Assembly: GCA_965644295.1 (NCBI GenBank)
Contig: CBFFRP010000035.1
Location: 124,001-188,000 of the forward strand
Source of the DNA: Paraphysomonas bandaiensis
Lineage: Eukaryota > Chrysophyceae
Direction of reading: 5' to 3'
DNA length: 64,000 bases
Below are positions 21,634-34,800 of this stretch, piece by piece (the first letter of the stretch is position 1; each line of letters opens with the position of its first letter). The notes beneath the pieces are model-generated. The model ran no database searches, was not told where the DNA came from, and saw only the letters and a list, made by a program, of their open reading frames with translations. Both the position numbers and the translations under genes were made by a program.

Positions 21634-24493
21634 CTACATCATATCTGCAAGAAGAGGTTGCACTCTATCAACAATACCACGCAAGGCGATGTTTCGTCGA
21701 TGATGATGTCGCAACGAGTCCAGTTTGTTTCTTATTTTCGAAAATGTAGCGTGAGACACATTACATTTTCGTAGCCGCTCTTCTCTAGATATATCTACTC
21801 CACCACCAGTGGCGGCTGCCATTCTAGTTTGTCTGACGAGCTCTCCAAAAGATTCACACAATGAGACTACACCTCGTAGGGCGGCAGAGACTAAGGCGCC
21901 ATTTCCACTATCTAAAGCAGTGTCCAATACAGGCAAGAGTTGTCCACAAACATCAAGAGTGACTACACTATTCTTCAGATCCACCATAGTCAAAAAATCA
22001 GACAGCACTACCAGCTGGCTGGTATCATGACTACCTGTCGACTGAATAGTCTTCATATGTTCAATAATAAATGTCATATCCCCTCTCTCCCAGTACTGTC
22101 GCAAGAGGCGAATATTCGTCAACCTTTGAGACAACACAGAAACGGCCAGATCGCTTTGCGATGTAAGCTTCTCTACAGTGTCATGCATACGATCTATATC
22201 CCTGTCAGTCACCTGCTGGGGAAGGTCAGATATCACATTCGACGCACGGGCCAAATCGTCCGAAAGACCTCGAGCAACAGGGGATTTTTCTCGCATCGGT
22301 ACATAATTATCGGACGCAGCGCGATGATGTGGCGGCTCTGCAGGCAGAGACTGGTGCCTTGCCTGATATCGATCGGACGCCACACGTCTGTGAGAATTAT
22401 CCGCAGATGGCCCAGAACTTGCATCAGATACACAGCGCTTCGCATCACCTGCTCGAGGACGGGATTCATGCTCATTTTCGCATGTTGGCGATGGAGTATT
22501 GGAAAGGTATTTGTGCTGTGGCGGGTTGCGTGCCTCTAGTTTGGCGTCCTGTTTAATATCTGCTTTTATGTTGTCCGCTTTCAAGTTATCTTTGTGACTT
22601 GGAGATACACCAGTACTGGGGCGTAGACCGACAACTGCAAGACCATATCCATCCTTACCAGAATCTCTGTTATCAAGCGGGACTACAGGAGCAGCACCTG
22701 CTCCACGTCCAACACGCCGATCCTGGCGTCTTGACGCCACTGCCTGCTCTCTATCTCTTGTCTGTGGTCGTCTTCCTTGTGGATACCTGCATAAACAGAT
22801 AACAATACATCACCACAGTAACATGACCACTTCGTTAAATTTTTTGTGTCATCGTATGGCATATAAAACTTCTAGTCAGCAACAAGGAATTAACAGCAGA
22901 GCTCACCTCGATACAGATGACGGAGGAAGACGATCATGTACCGACCACTCTTCTGATACTTTTCCATACGCTTCTTCATCCTTTAATCTCTGCAAAAACG
23001 ACTCCCCCATAGAGGTGGCCATATCAACTGCGCTCTTTCCTCCCTCCCAGTGAACCTCTGGAGCTCCGGCTGATTTACTTTCATGCTTCTCCGGTGATGA
23101 CTCGTAGGCCTGACGCACAGGAGGGACATACGGCTCATCATCGTCATTGTCATCTTCTATATCATGTAGCGGCATATGATCTGGTTTGGACCGCGCAGAT
23201 TGTGATTGGGGCTGACGGGGTGCATCCTTTTAGTAAAAATAAGCAATGTATCAATAGTACAACTATATCCTAATTTTTCTCCGATGCAAGAATTCGAGAT
23301 AAAAATTCACAACAGTATGGTGTAATTAACTCCAAAAACTAATACAGATATAATCTTAGTCCATAATACCTTTTGCGTATCATTTCCTTGAGCATAAGAC
23401 TTGTCTTCTGCCTCCTCCACAGATGCTGATTGCTCTTCGCACATCTCTGCCAAATCCACGCTCCAGAGAGAAACAAAGTTCGAAGTGAAAGTTCCTGCTA
23501 CCAATGTATCGCTTTCTGGGGCTACACGCATATCAGACACCTTTTCCCACCCAATCGATTGAGAATGTTGCAAAGTCACTGGGTCCCAGCTCCATATTCT
23601 CAAGGTGTCATTGTTGGCAGTGCAGAGTCGAGTCCCGGCGTCACTGAATGTGATAGAACGAACCTGTGTCGAATCTGGTGTGGTATGCCCGATCTCTTCC
23701 ATACTTTGAAGATCCCAAAACTTTACCTATATCATAGTTAGACGTCTGTAAACATCGTCAAATTGTACTAATTATAAAGCATCAACAATACAAGTACCGC
23801 AGGTGTAATGTACACTCACTGATCTAGATGAGGTGGCACCCGCCAATAAAAACTCTTCCGGGTTGAATTCAAATGCGGTCAGGTGGGCATTAGGGACCTT
23901 AATTGTGTTAACTAGCTTTCCTTGGGATGTGTAAAATTAACAACACAAAATGTAGTGGCAAACGTACCAGCAATTAGGTCCCACAACATCAATTGCCCAT
24001 CCTTTGCAGAGGATGCTACCCAACGACCATCAGGGCTAAATCTTGTGCATGTTATCTCTCTGTCGTGTCCAGAGTACGTTTGTACGCAAGTTTTATTTCT
24101 GACGTCCCATACCTTCATCGTGTTGTCATACGAACCAGACACAATAAATTCGCCATAAGGATGGTAATGAATTGACGTGATATTAACTTGGTGACCTCTC
24201 AAATTTCGTGCTAATTTTCCTTCATTGAGATCAAACACTTTGAGCGATCCGTTCATAGCTCCGCTGCATATGTACTGTTCCTCCGCATCGAAACAGAGAC
24301 ACTCTACTGGTGATTTGTTTTGCTTCAGACACCATATATTCGCAGCACTATCAACACGCCATATGTTGACTTTGAAGTCTTCTCCACCAGTAGCTAACAC
24401 TTGAGCGGAAAGAGGACCAAAAGTTAAGCAGTTAACTTGAGTGGAATGAGCCACATATTCATTTAATTTGAATCTATTTATATCGTCGTTCAT
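21634..24493 (-). CDS. KATNB1: Katanin p80 (WD40) regulatory subunit
   Basis: Exons 24493-23968, 23920-23820, 23726-23370, 23226-22907 and 22786-21634 encode 818 residues, with phases agreeing at every join. The N-terminal half is a WD40 propeller with katanin-type blocks: LATGGEDFKVNIWRV, HPYGEFIVSGSYDNTMKVWD and RFSPDGRWVASSAKDGQLMLWD. A basic, disordered linker follows. The C-terminal con80 domain (about 650-818) has LSQRLTNIRLLRQYW and VDISREERLRKC, the part that binds the p60 AAA ATPase. The protein targets and regulates microtubule severing at centrosomes, spindles or cilia. A GCTGCTGCT/GATGATGAT microsatellite sits just upstream of the ATG. Confidence 0.95.
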
Positions 24494-25726
24494 TGTTACT
24501 ACTGCTGCTGCTGCTGCTGCCGATGATGATGATGAGAGGCACCAGGAATATCCGCCAATTACTATAAACGGTAGAGGGGAATTAAACAGCGCTCCTGTTG
24601 GATCAAGTGCTTAATGGGACTGCACAGCTATGCGCACTGAGTGTTACACAGGAACACATACAGACACACACGCATATAGTGCAGTGTATGTTCCGCCGTG
24701 TGTTATACAGTTGTGTATACGATGTATATACAGCAGTAGTATATCTATGCGCAGTTGTGCTATAGATCCACAGAGCACACGATGGACTCCAAAGCATGCA
24801 TCATCTTGACTGATTCTAGTTGCAGAAGACTTATAAGCCCCTCATTGAGTGCCCTCAGAACATATAGTCAAGGCATTGTGATACAAGACACGCCTCTTCT
24901 TGAGTCAGTATTTTCTTGTCTATTCGATGCTAAATTTATGTGAAATATGGTGATTGTTAGATTTGGGTTACACAGTTATGAATGTTCCTGTTATTCCCCT
25001 GCCCAGATTAGTTCATATTCTTCAGTCAGGAGAAATGTATTTTCATGAACAGATGAATGACTGAGAGGATACTTGACTGCGTGCAGTGTATGTGCTTGCT
25101 TGGGGACCCTGTATGGATACTCTCTCTGGAAGGGGTTCAGTACTGGACTGCATCGAAATTGGATATTTCACTGTAGCTAACCTCTTACAATGTAAACCTG
25201 AAAATTTCTTCGTAGCCCGAAATGTTGAATTCTAAGGAAGAATTATGATTATTAAACGAAACGCTACTTAGTAACACTTACTTCTATTCACACTTAGTAA
25301 CAACTTAGTAACACTATATAGTATATACATACATAAACTATATAGCTATAAATATACTAGATACATGCATTATCTTTTTTCTTTCACATCACACATGGGA
25401 TATTGGAGTTATACCAGTTAGTTTATGGTAGTTACTTGTTACTTATCTAGGAGCTTTGACTAGTCTGTTCATCTAGCTACTAAGCTGATACTGACTCTTA
25501 AACGCCTATTACTAATAAACAGACATTTTATATACTTCTTCGTATGTAGTTTATGAATATTATGTAATTATCGCGTTAATATTAACTTCATTAATAATAC
25601 TGTATAACATACCTTACAGCAGAACTCAACAAACTGGGCGAATATATAAGCATAGAATATTATTATATATGGTGTATCACCATATTTATATTATTTTTGA
25701 CCTATTAGTCTTACAGAATTAGAAAG
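24494..25726. other. Intergenic, mostly AT-rich
   Basis: Upstream of katanin (TATACAGCAGTA at 24727-24738) and downstream of NOL9. A 53-codon open frame from ATG at 24782 (+) has no recognised similarity and is not called. At 25425-25530 a tail piece of the interspersed repeat family occurs (CTGACTCTTAAACGCCTATT). Confidence 0.55.
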
Positions 25727-28232
25727 CTATTTATTTTGTTGGGATCTTCTTTTTAAATTCGTTCTACTGCCACTATTCTTTCCCGATCCTTCTCCAAAAC
25801 TCTCACTGCACAAGTACGGCGTACAAACAGCACTGGGTCCCGTATACAGCAGTGACGTTGGTAGTTGCATATTGCCTCGTATTAAGTGCAATTTCGTTGA
25901 AACACCTGATTGTTGACTATCACTGTATAATTCTTGCTCAGATAGCGGCGTAATTAAGTGAACGCAGCTATTCAATAAATCTACATCACTCACAATCCCC
26001 AATGCTGCACACGGGATTGGAACATCACTATCCATGAGAAAGTCCAAACTGTATCGATCGAATATGGGTTCCCCCAATGATGGTCCTGTACTTTGGGAAG
26101 CAGAAGAATCACGAGAAATCTTCAGTTTCACTGTGGAGCACGTCGAATCATGAAGTGAGGTATCGTAATCATGGAGCATACTACTGGGTGTCACTCCCAC
26201 TAAGGCAGCATTGAAAGCTGCCAATAGCAGCCTTGGCGACACCATGGTTCCTATGGTATGCAAACACAACCGTTTTATAGGTTGTGAAAATTCAAGGCTA
26301 TGCATCAAGGCCGAAGCAACTGCTCCCTCAGGGTCGGTTAGAGCACCACTTTTTATCCATACACTGAGGGGCTCAGATGTCACATTTAGTTCCGGACTCT
26401 GCCTCAAGAAATATGACATCAACCTGACAAATTTATGAAAAATTCATCACACTGGGAAATGCAGGTACGTATTAATCACTTCTACGATGCACATACATTA
26501 ATACATACACAATTTTCAATAGAAAATCACTCAACACACGATTTGGCTTAATATTACCTTAAATCTCTGAGGTCCTGGGCAGCAATTCTACTGGCAGTGG
26601 CTCTTCCAGGGGTCAACTTAGATACCGTTACATTATTTTCGATACATCCTTTCTCATGTGCAACCGCATTCTGCTGTTGTAGCTTTTCAATGGCTGGAAG
26701 CGTTCGATCTTTGTTCGTGCTGATGTGCAGTACATGTGTAGGTGACACAATATCTGTAACAGACAGGAGAATATCACTACCCATGCCACGAATCCACCCA
26801 TCAGTGTTTACAACTAATGGGAGAGAAAACCTTTCATAGGGAGTATCGTCAAGTGCTCCAAACCCACCAGAGGTGGATTGCCCTCCCGCTGCCTCCACAC
26901 GGCCAGAGCAACTGTATCCATCCCGAAGACTAATGTACTTGTCATACAACTTCCTGACGCATGCCTCGAACAAATGGGGAAACCTTTTCGTCGTGTTGTC
27001 TCCCAGGTAAAACGATAGCTCTGGTGTCCGCAAATGCAAATGAGGTGGCGATAACAAAGGTTCCGATATGATATGAAGAGACACCAATCCAGACGGAGTC
27101 AACTCCGGCTGTCCAATATCGCAGTCAATAACTGCAACGACAGGGGTTTTGGACAGCAATCGATTGATGGAATACCGAAGACATGTGGACCTGAAAGTAA
27201 TACATATTTTAGCATATACGTATTAAGCACAGATTAAACCAGCTCATTCGATAAACACTAGCGGAGAAAATATACTCAGGTTAGCACTGTCATACACAAT
27301 AGGAAGCACAAAAACACTCCACGTCGAACTTACTTTCCAACACCCTTGGCTCCGCACACCATAGTGCGAGGACAAATTTTGATGTTCTTGCACACCGTAT
27401 CCACACCATCAACCCAGTCTGGAGGAAGTATTGTGTACTCCAACCCACTTTGGACTATGGATGCAGTATCACCCACCACTGCGGATGAGAGATGTATTAT
27501 CGCACCACACTGAGTAGACGAAGAAGTGGAATCAGATTTAAGTTCATCCTTGGACACGGTGTATTTGGAGTAATCTTCACAGCGTATCAACCAGTCCATG
27601 GTAGATGTATTGAAAGCCGAGACTTGTAGCACTGTCATGGAACTATCAATGCAACTCAGTAAACTAGCCTTACAGGATTCCAAATGGCGATGCTTCGATA
27701 ACAACTGTGAAATAAAGGTCTGTTGTCGTACAGAAGAATCAGAATTGCGAGTGTCCATAAACATACGACATGCTGGGGTCCAAGAAGGACACATGATTTC
27801 GACTGCTTCACTTGACTTTAACTTATATCCGTTAATATTGGCTTTACCGTATAGCAACATAACTTCACACATACCCGAAATATATAGTGAACGACTGGAA
27901 TCAGAAAATATTAACACCGAAGTAGGCGCATTAGAAGTTCCACGAGTAACAATATAATTAATGGCACTTTTATCCGTCAAGTCTGGTGTCGGCACAACAA
28001 TTGGCCCATCCCCACTCACTGCTGCCTCTTCCCCTGGTTCAGATATCCCGCAATCAATGGACGATACGCCGTCTTCTGTATCAGACTGTGAGACCTCTGG
28101 TTCTTGCACTTCAGGTGCTCTTTTACTTGACGAATCTATCATAGTTTCTATTATAGACGGCGCATACGGAAACCCGAATGACTTTTTCGATGTGGTGTCC
28201 TCGCCTTTAGTGCGCTTCCTCTTACGGGCCAT
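25727..28232 (-). CDS. NOL9: Polynucleotide 5'-hydroxyl kinase NOL9/Grc3
   Basis: Exons 28232-27334, 27190-26558 and 26423-25727 encode 742 residues. The P-loop GAKGVGKST (about 296-304) is split by the first intron inside its lysine codon, and splicing restores it. The next exon carries DCDIGQPELTPSG, the CLP1/NOL9 family nucleotide-binding segment, followed by LGDNTTKRFPHLFE and VVNTDGWIRGMGSDIL. The N-terminus MARKRKRTK is a likely nuclear/nucleolar signal. By family it phosphorylates 5'-OH RNA ends during ITS2 processing of pre-rRNA. ATG at 28232 was chosen because the frame is closed shortly upstream and the basic leader fits. Confidence 0.93.
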
Positions 28233-28800
28233 ACTGCACAACTGACTGGTGGAGGTACTTACTTGTTCTGAACAAAGAGTGAGAATGCTAGAGTAGTGCA
28301 GTTAACCCGAGCTCTCCACCGCACACAGCTATACGTTTATCTGTGCAGTACAGCTAACTCCACCACCTGATGACTATGATAACAAACACAGTCCTCTTCA
28401 CAGGACGGCAATACGTACACCAGAGAATACTGTCGCCCACATCATCTACAGCCTGCAACATAGTGTAAGAAAATAGGTCAAACGGGACGCATGTCATACT
28501 TTCAGTGTGACGATTGAAGATATAGAGCACTGTCTAATGTATGCAAATGCCAGACACTTCGTCTTTTTGTCCAGACAATGCGTGTTTTTTTTTGCCTGTC
28601 TTGAGCTTCATTTGAATATCTGGATTTGAATTTGCTTCGTCTCACTTAAGAGGCAGTCACTATATATCAAGATCGTGACGAGCGTGTGGGTGATTTTCCC
28701 CACCTTTACGCGTATTAAATCCGCCCTAATTATTTATATTGCTGATATTTTTGCATCCAGTTCCCTGGACTTATATATATATATAGATAGATCTTGATCC
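28233..28800. promoter_or_regulatory. Divergent promoter spacer, NOL9 / PHD gene
   Basis: This 568-bp spacer separates two divergent starts. No repeat or gene was seen. Shared promoter activity is inferred from geometry only. Confidence 0.45.
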
Positions 28801-31800
28801 ATGGCAACTGAAGGAAGTGAAGCTGTAGCCACTAGTGTAGATGATGAGGTGAATAAAATTAGCTCATAAAATAAAGTTGATTTTATAGCGTATAGGAACA
28901 AGTGTGTGACATTTGTTTGGATGGCACTGTATATGAAGACAACGAGATCTTGATATGCGAAAAGTGCAACGTCGCCGTGCACCAGTCTTGCTATAGCGTC
29001 GATGTCATTCCTGATGATGAATGGTTAGATGATATGGGTGTTATATTACTTGTATAAGAGTGTGTTGTATTAAGGTTTTGTGAGGTCTGTAGAGCCGGTG
29101 AGGATCCGAAAGAAACTCAATGCGAGATATGTCTCCACAAAACTGGCGCGTTCAAGCGTACTGAACAGAACGACAAGTGGGCACACTGCTTATGTGCACT
29201 CTGGGTGCCGGAGGTGTACTGCGATATTTCGAAGGGTGGTGTCTATAATACTTCTATGATCGACAAAGCGCGGTACAAAATCAGCTGCAAGCTATGTTCT
29301 AATAAGGGTGCTATTATCCAATGCTGCCACGGACGGTGTTGTGTGGGGGCGCACCCGTGGTGCGCAATACGTCACAAGAATGGATTCACTCATCGAGTGG
29401 TAAAGGATCCTCAGAACCCAAATGATCTTGTGTGGGAAGTCTTCTGTGCTCAACACGCTTCGTCCGTTTATGCTCCAGTTAAACCGAAGGTAAGGCCTGG
29501 CGGCAAATGAAAGTCTCAGTATTTTATTTCGTGGCTGCGGGCCGCAAGTGGCGCACACTTGAGTAGCCGCGCAATGTGTTTCTACCATGGTTGACTACTG
29601 GTAGTATGTGATATCAGTTTTGTTTTTTGCTTCAATGGCGATGTCGTTTCAATGTTAAAAAGTATTGTTATTGTAGACTGAGGCTCAGTATTGAAAAAAT
29701 TGAAAGTTGGTGACGTTTGCTTATACAGGTTAAAGCCAAACGATCCTCAATGCCTGGAAATGCTGCCAGTACACCATCAGATATATGTGACAGTGTTTCA
29801 AGGTCGAAGAAAGGGGGCAAAACTTCTAAGAACCGTTGTAAAAGCAATCCTTCGAAACGACGAGGCAGACCCCCCAAAGCGCCTAAATTAGCTATACGAG
29901 ATTTTAGTGACGACGAAGCTGATATGGAATTTTCAGATGATGAGTGGGCCACGAATTCGCAAAGTTCTACAAGGAAGCGAAGGAAAAGTTCGAAACGAGG
30001 AAGTGGAGTGCGAAGGCGCATAGGACGAGCAAGCGCATTTCCAGGCGATAGCAGTGATGACGAAGCTGCTGAAGATGAAGAAGACGGCGATGTAAGTCAA
30101 TGGACAGAACTGTAGTATTCAGCATGTGCTGTGTTTAACGATAGTCATATTGTAATGGATGCATGGTAACACGGTAATGTGTACATCTAGGTGGAGACGA
30201 ACGGCGGTCTTGAGGGGTATGCTGTCTGCACTGTGTCCGAGTGGCCAGGAAAAGCCGAGTCAGAACCTATGGATCTTCCCCACTTTTGGGATGTGGCAGC
30301 CATGAGTTTTCCAGAAGATCATGACAATGAGGTGTGTGGTAAACTTATATCTGCCATACCACACCGTGCTGCAGAACAATGAACTGCGTGCCTGCGACGA
30401 TCGTGTAGATTTCTATGTAACAATCTGTATTGGTCCTGGTTTAATTTATTTTACAGTGGGTGGAGTTCATGGCGTCCAGACTTCTTTTGAACCCAGCCAA
30501 CCCCTTTTACGATGACTATGCCACCTACAAACCTCCGCCTCTTGGGTGTCTGAAGGACACTATCGAGGTACGAGTAATTGATGTGGTACTCGTTCGTGTG
30601 ATAGCATGTCATCACAGAAATTAATTCGTGGGGATAGTGACGTTTTGTCATCTATACTATCTGACCGCGATTTTGTCGCCCTGATGGATCCTGACAAGCG
30701 CAATGAATTTGAAAGCAAAATACGTAAGCTCATCAAAGATATCAACAAAATCCCTACTGTTCGACAGGAGCAGAAACGTACATTCGAAGACAGTACATAT
30801 GTGGATGCGATACGCAGTTCTTCTCCAGTGGACCCATATCCAGGCGATGGTATCAGTCATACTGCTGAGGTCAAAGAAAAAGAGGGACCGCTGACACCAG
30901 GAAGGAGGCGCACTAGCTCACTAGTCGACGACGGGCAGTGCTTTGACATAGGTGCAATCGCTTACCTGACACAGCTGGAGTTTCCTTTTGACGGATTCGA
31001 CGAGTCAGGTTTGTTCGAAATAATTTGACTAGAGTAAATTGGCGATGTGATGTGATACTATATTTATTATATTGCACCTCTCTAATTTATATCCGATACA
31101 GATGAAAGCAAACCGTCGAATATCCGGGTTGTATTTAATGGTCCAGAACGCAAGAGCTGTATATTCTCTATTCGACAACGTAATAGTATTCTATCGAGCG
31201 CAAGTAGTAGTTCTACTTCTGATGAAGCACAGTGGCGAAGAGCTGTTTACGGTCTTGATCGTTGTAGTGAAGCGGATACTAGAACTGAAGCTGACGGGAA
31301 TCAGTGTGAAAGTAAAGGGTACAATCTTGGACCAAGAGCCATTCGAAGGCTGTTTACGTCGTATGGTGTGGTGGGTCCTCACACTGCAGTGAATGAGGGA
31401 TGCGTCAGTGATGAAACTCTTGCAAGCACTGAAATAAAACTTGATAGTGTACAACCTTACAGCTCATCTAACGAGGTGATTTTGGGAGATAGAGAACTGA
31501 TTCCATTGAGCGAGGAAAATGATGAAATTTGTGACCTAATTCGCCACGACCTGGCGGTGTTTAGAGATCTTACGAAGTCAATGACTGAAACTGTAGAACG
31601 ATTACTGCAGTCGGATGCAATGACTGCTGCTCGACAAGCTATCACTCGAAGGAAACAACAGGAAATAGAAAACGAGACCATTCTGGCGGCTTATGCTAAT
31701 CAGCGAGTATGGGCCAGTGTGTGTCGAGGGTTAATGAGAGGAGTCAGAGATCAGACGAAAGACTTTAATAAACAGCAACTGGATGTTCTTCCTGCATCGT

Positions 31801-34800
31801 GGACGATAAAAGTGGAAGGCCGACCAACAGAAGAACAATTAGAAGTCTCCAAAGAAGATATTAGTCACATGGACACCGTATGTATGTGTTGCTTTGATGG
31901 CACCAGTTCTGATGAGACGAATAAAATTATATTTTGTGACGGATGTAATGCAGCCATGCATCAGATGTGCTATGGTATTCCTGTTGTTCCGGAGGGAGAT
32001 TTCTTTTGTGATCGTTGTCAACATATCATCTACATCTCTCAGGAACCGGACTTTTATTATGACAATGAAGATCTCAAGGACGTGGTGAAATGTTGTTTAT
32101 GTCCGTTATACCATGGCGCCCTGAAGCGCACAACAGACGGTCGGTGGGTGCACTTGTCCTGCGCCATTTGGTCTGGGGGAGCAGATATATGCGATCTTCA
32201 AAGCATGAGCCCAATAGATATCAGTCGTGTGCCTATTTCTGTTCCATCCTCCCCACAAACGCTCAGTGAACGTCCCTTAGGAGGTGATCGAACTGCCAGC
32301 ACTCCGTTACACACACACCCCTTATCCGACACCAGTGTATCATCACAAACGCCATCGTCATGCCCGACGAGTGGACCCGCTGATGTCGCAACTAGTTCAA
32401 ACCCAAGTATTGCTCTCAATGTAGATTCGACCATACCACCCGAACTGGGGATGAATGCTGTTGGTGATGCATGTATTGCCCGTGGTCCGGAACCTCCTTC
32501 CCAGGAATCGAATGTCTCTGGTGGCACTACAAATCCTGTAGCGTCCCTGCCTGTTATTCCGGAGGCTTTGTCTCATGGGTGCACTATATGCGGTAAGCGC
32601 AGCGGCTTTATGACTGGATGTGTCAGTGAAGACTGTGGCAAACGGTTTCACCCGATCTGTGCCTGGTTTGCAGGGCTGTACATTGCAACGGAAATAAACG
32701 ACCCGACTTTTCTCGGTCAATCAAAAGCTGGAAGTATGTACAAATACCCATCTGGTGTAGCCTTCACGTTTCACTGTCCGTCCCACACTCCCGCTATTGC
32801 CTCTCGCCCTCGGGATGTGCAGAGGGATCTGCGACGAGTATATATGATAAATGAACTGGACTTGTGTTGCATTCCTGGTCGCGCTCCGAAGCGCAGGAGA
32901 CAGAAAAAGAAAAGCCTGAATGCTACAAGCGGTACGAAGCGACTAGCTGGAGGAACGAAGCCCAAAGATTTGAAACCAGATCGGTATGATTCGGAAATAT
33001 GTGCAATATGTTTGGGACCATCTCGAAAGATATTTTCACACTCACCTGCTCAGCGTGTAGGACGCCGAATGAAAGGCCGAGATGAAGCTCTCGGCAAACA
33101 AGATGCACACGCATGGGTGGTACACTGCATCGACTGTGGTCTGACCGTTCATAGGAGATGTCTAGTTCCAGATGCTCCCGCTCCGACATGTGTGATAACA
33201 ATGCCGAATGTGTTAAATTCGTTGAGCATTTCCGATAATCCGCAAACATCTTTGTCTAAACCACCTAGAAATTTACGTACTGGGCAGTCACCATTGCTTA
33301 CTGACGTACATGATGACCCAGTTAATCCAGATGTGCAACATGTTTCACAGCAGCAGACAAGTTCAAGCCGTCCGAGTATTAAAGAAAGTCCTGTATTAGA
33401 TTTATTGACTGGGTATGGAGATAGTGCCGATACTGGGGGTGAGGGTAGCTTTATTGAATCGAAGGATTCTAAGCACATGGATGACAGTAGCCCTGTACCA
33501 TCTGGAACTTGTACTCCGAGCATACAGAAAGATACTTCCATGAGAAATGGATGCGATAAAAGTGTTACGTCTGATGTACAAGGCAGCGAGAATGTCACTA
33601 GTAAGTTCATTTCCAGTGTCACGACGAATTCAGAAATTGACTATAGCTCGTGGAAGTGTGCGCAATGTGTTCACAAAGCTGCTACAACTGGCCAGGTTTC
33701 TGATGAAGGTGAGCCAATATCTGCACCAGAGCTGCGCTGTGTCGCTTGCCCTCGTCGCGGGGGTATGTTTGTGCAGCATGATGGAAAGTGGTTTCATAAT
33801 TTCTGCGCTGCCCACAAACCTATTCGAAGCGGTGACAAGAATCAACATGCCAAGGACGGGAAAAAACAGAACTGTTCGTACTGTAATCGCAAAACTGGCC
33901 TTTCTGTAAGGTGCTCTCATCCTGAACCATGCGGGCAGCATTTCCACCCCATATGTGCCGCTCGTGCAGGGGACTCTTTCATGCGAATCAGGAACGGAGT
34001 AGTTGAGCAGTTCTGCTCTAGTCACACTCCTGTTGGCGTGTGTCGTCTTCCCAATGGATATTGGGTGGACACAGAAGAGGTTGCACGTCTGAGACGTTCT
34101 CTCGATAACGCTTTGATTATACTGGACCTTGTGCGAAAGCGCGAAAAATCGAAAAAACAGTATTACAAGACGCGAGGGGAGGTTTTTGCTCGTTGTATAG
34201 AAGATGCACTCCGCCAACTGAAAAGCTCTCGTGGACTTCTGACAGAGCAAGAATTAGCACATTCTGATGTTGAGGCTGTAACTGTGGATGACGTACTAAC
34301 AGATATATATAGTGATAATGAACAAAATACGACGGATAGTCCGGCAGGGTTTAGGAGAGATTATGGGCGTCATCAAAAACCACTTTCTACTTCACATATA
34401 TCGGAAGGTGGCGACGAGCTAGTGCCACACCCCTCTAAACGCAAGCGCCCAGAAAACTATTCTGGGAAAGAAGGCCTCAAGCTTTACAAAGACGACTTTG
34501 AAGAAGACAACTTTGAACCCGAAATTATACCTGCCAAGAAGCGACGTGGGTCGGCCGATATATCTATGAACGAAGCTCCAATAGCAAATAGTTCTAAGCA
34601 TCATGTTACTGATACTGTCCCGATGACTGTGCGTGTCGAATTGAGTGGCCAAGAGCGTAGCTACGCTCACTGCTACAAGCAAGGGGGATATGGAGAGTAT
34701 TCAAGAAAGTTTCGGGAGGACATGCTGAAAACTGTTGATGAGACTCGTGAATCCATAGGTATTTTTGGCAGCCAGCGCGGATTTGTGGACTTTGAAAGAA

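Noticed and set aside
24782-24943. 53-codon plus-strand frame upstream of katanin
   Set aside because: No similarity, no splice partner, and located in a likely promoter region.
32198-34250. Several antisense frames opposite the PHD gene's large exon
   Set aside because: They oppose well-conserved zinc-binding coding sequence and lack any domain.
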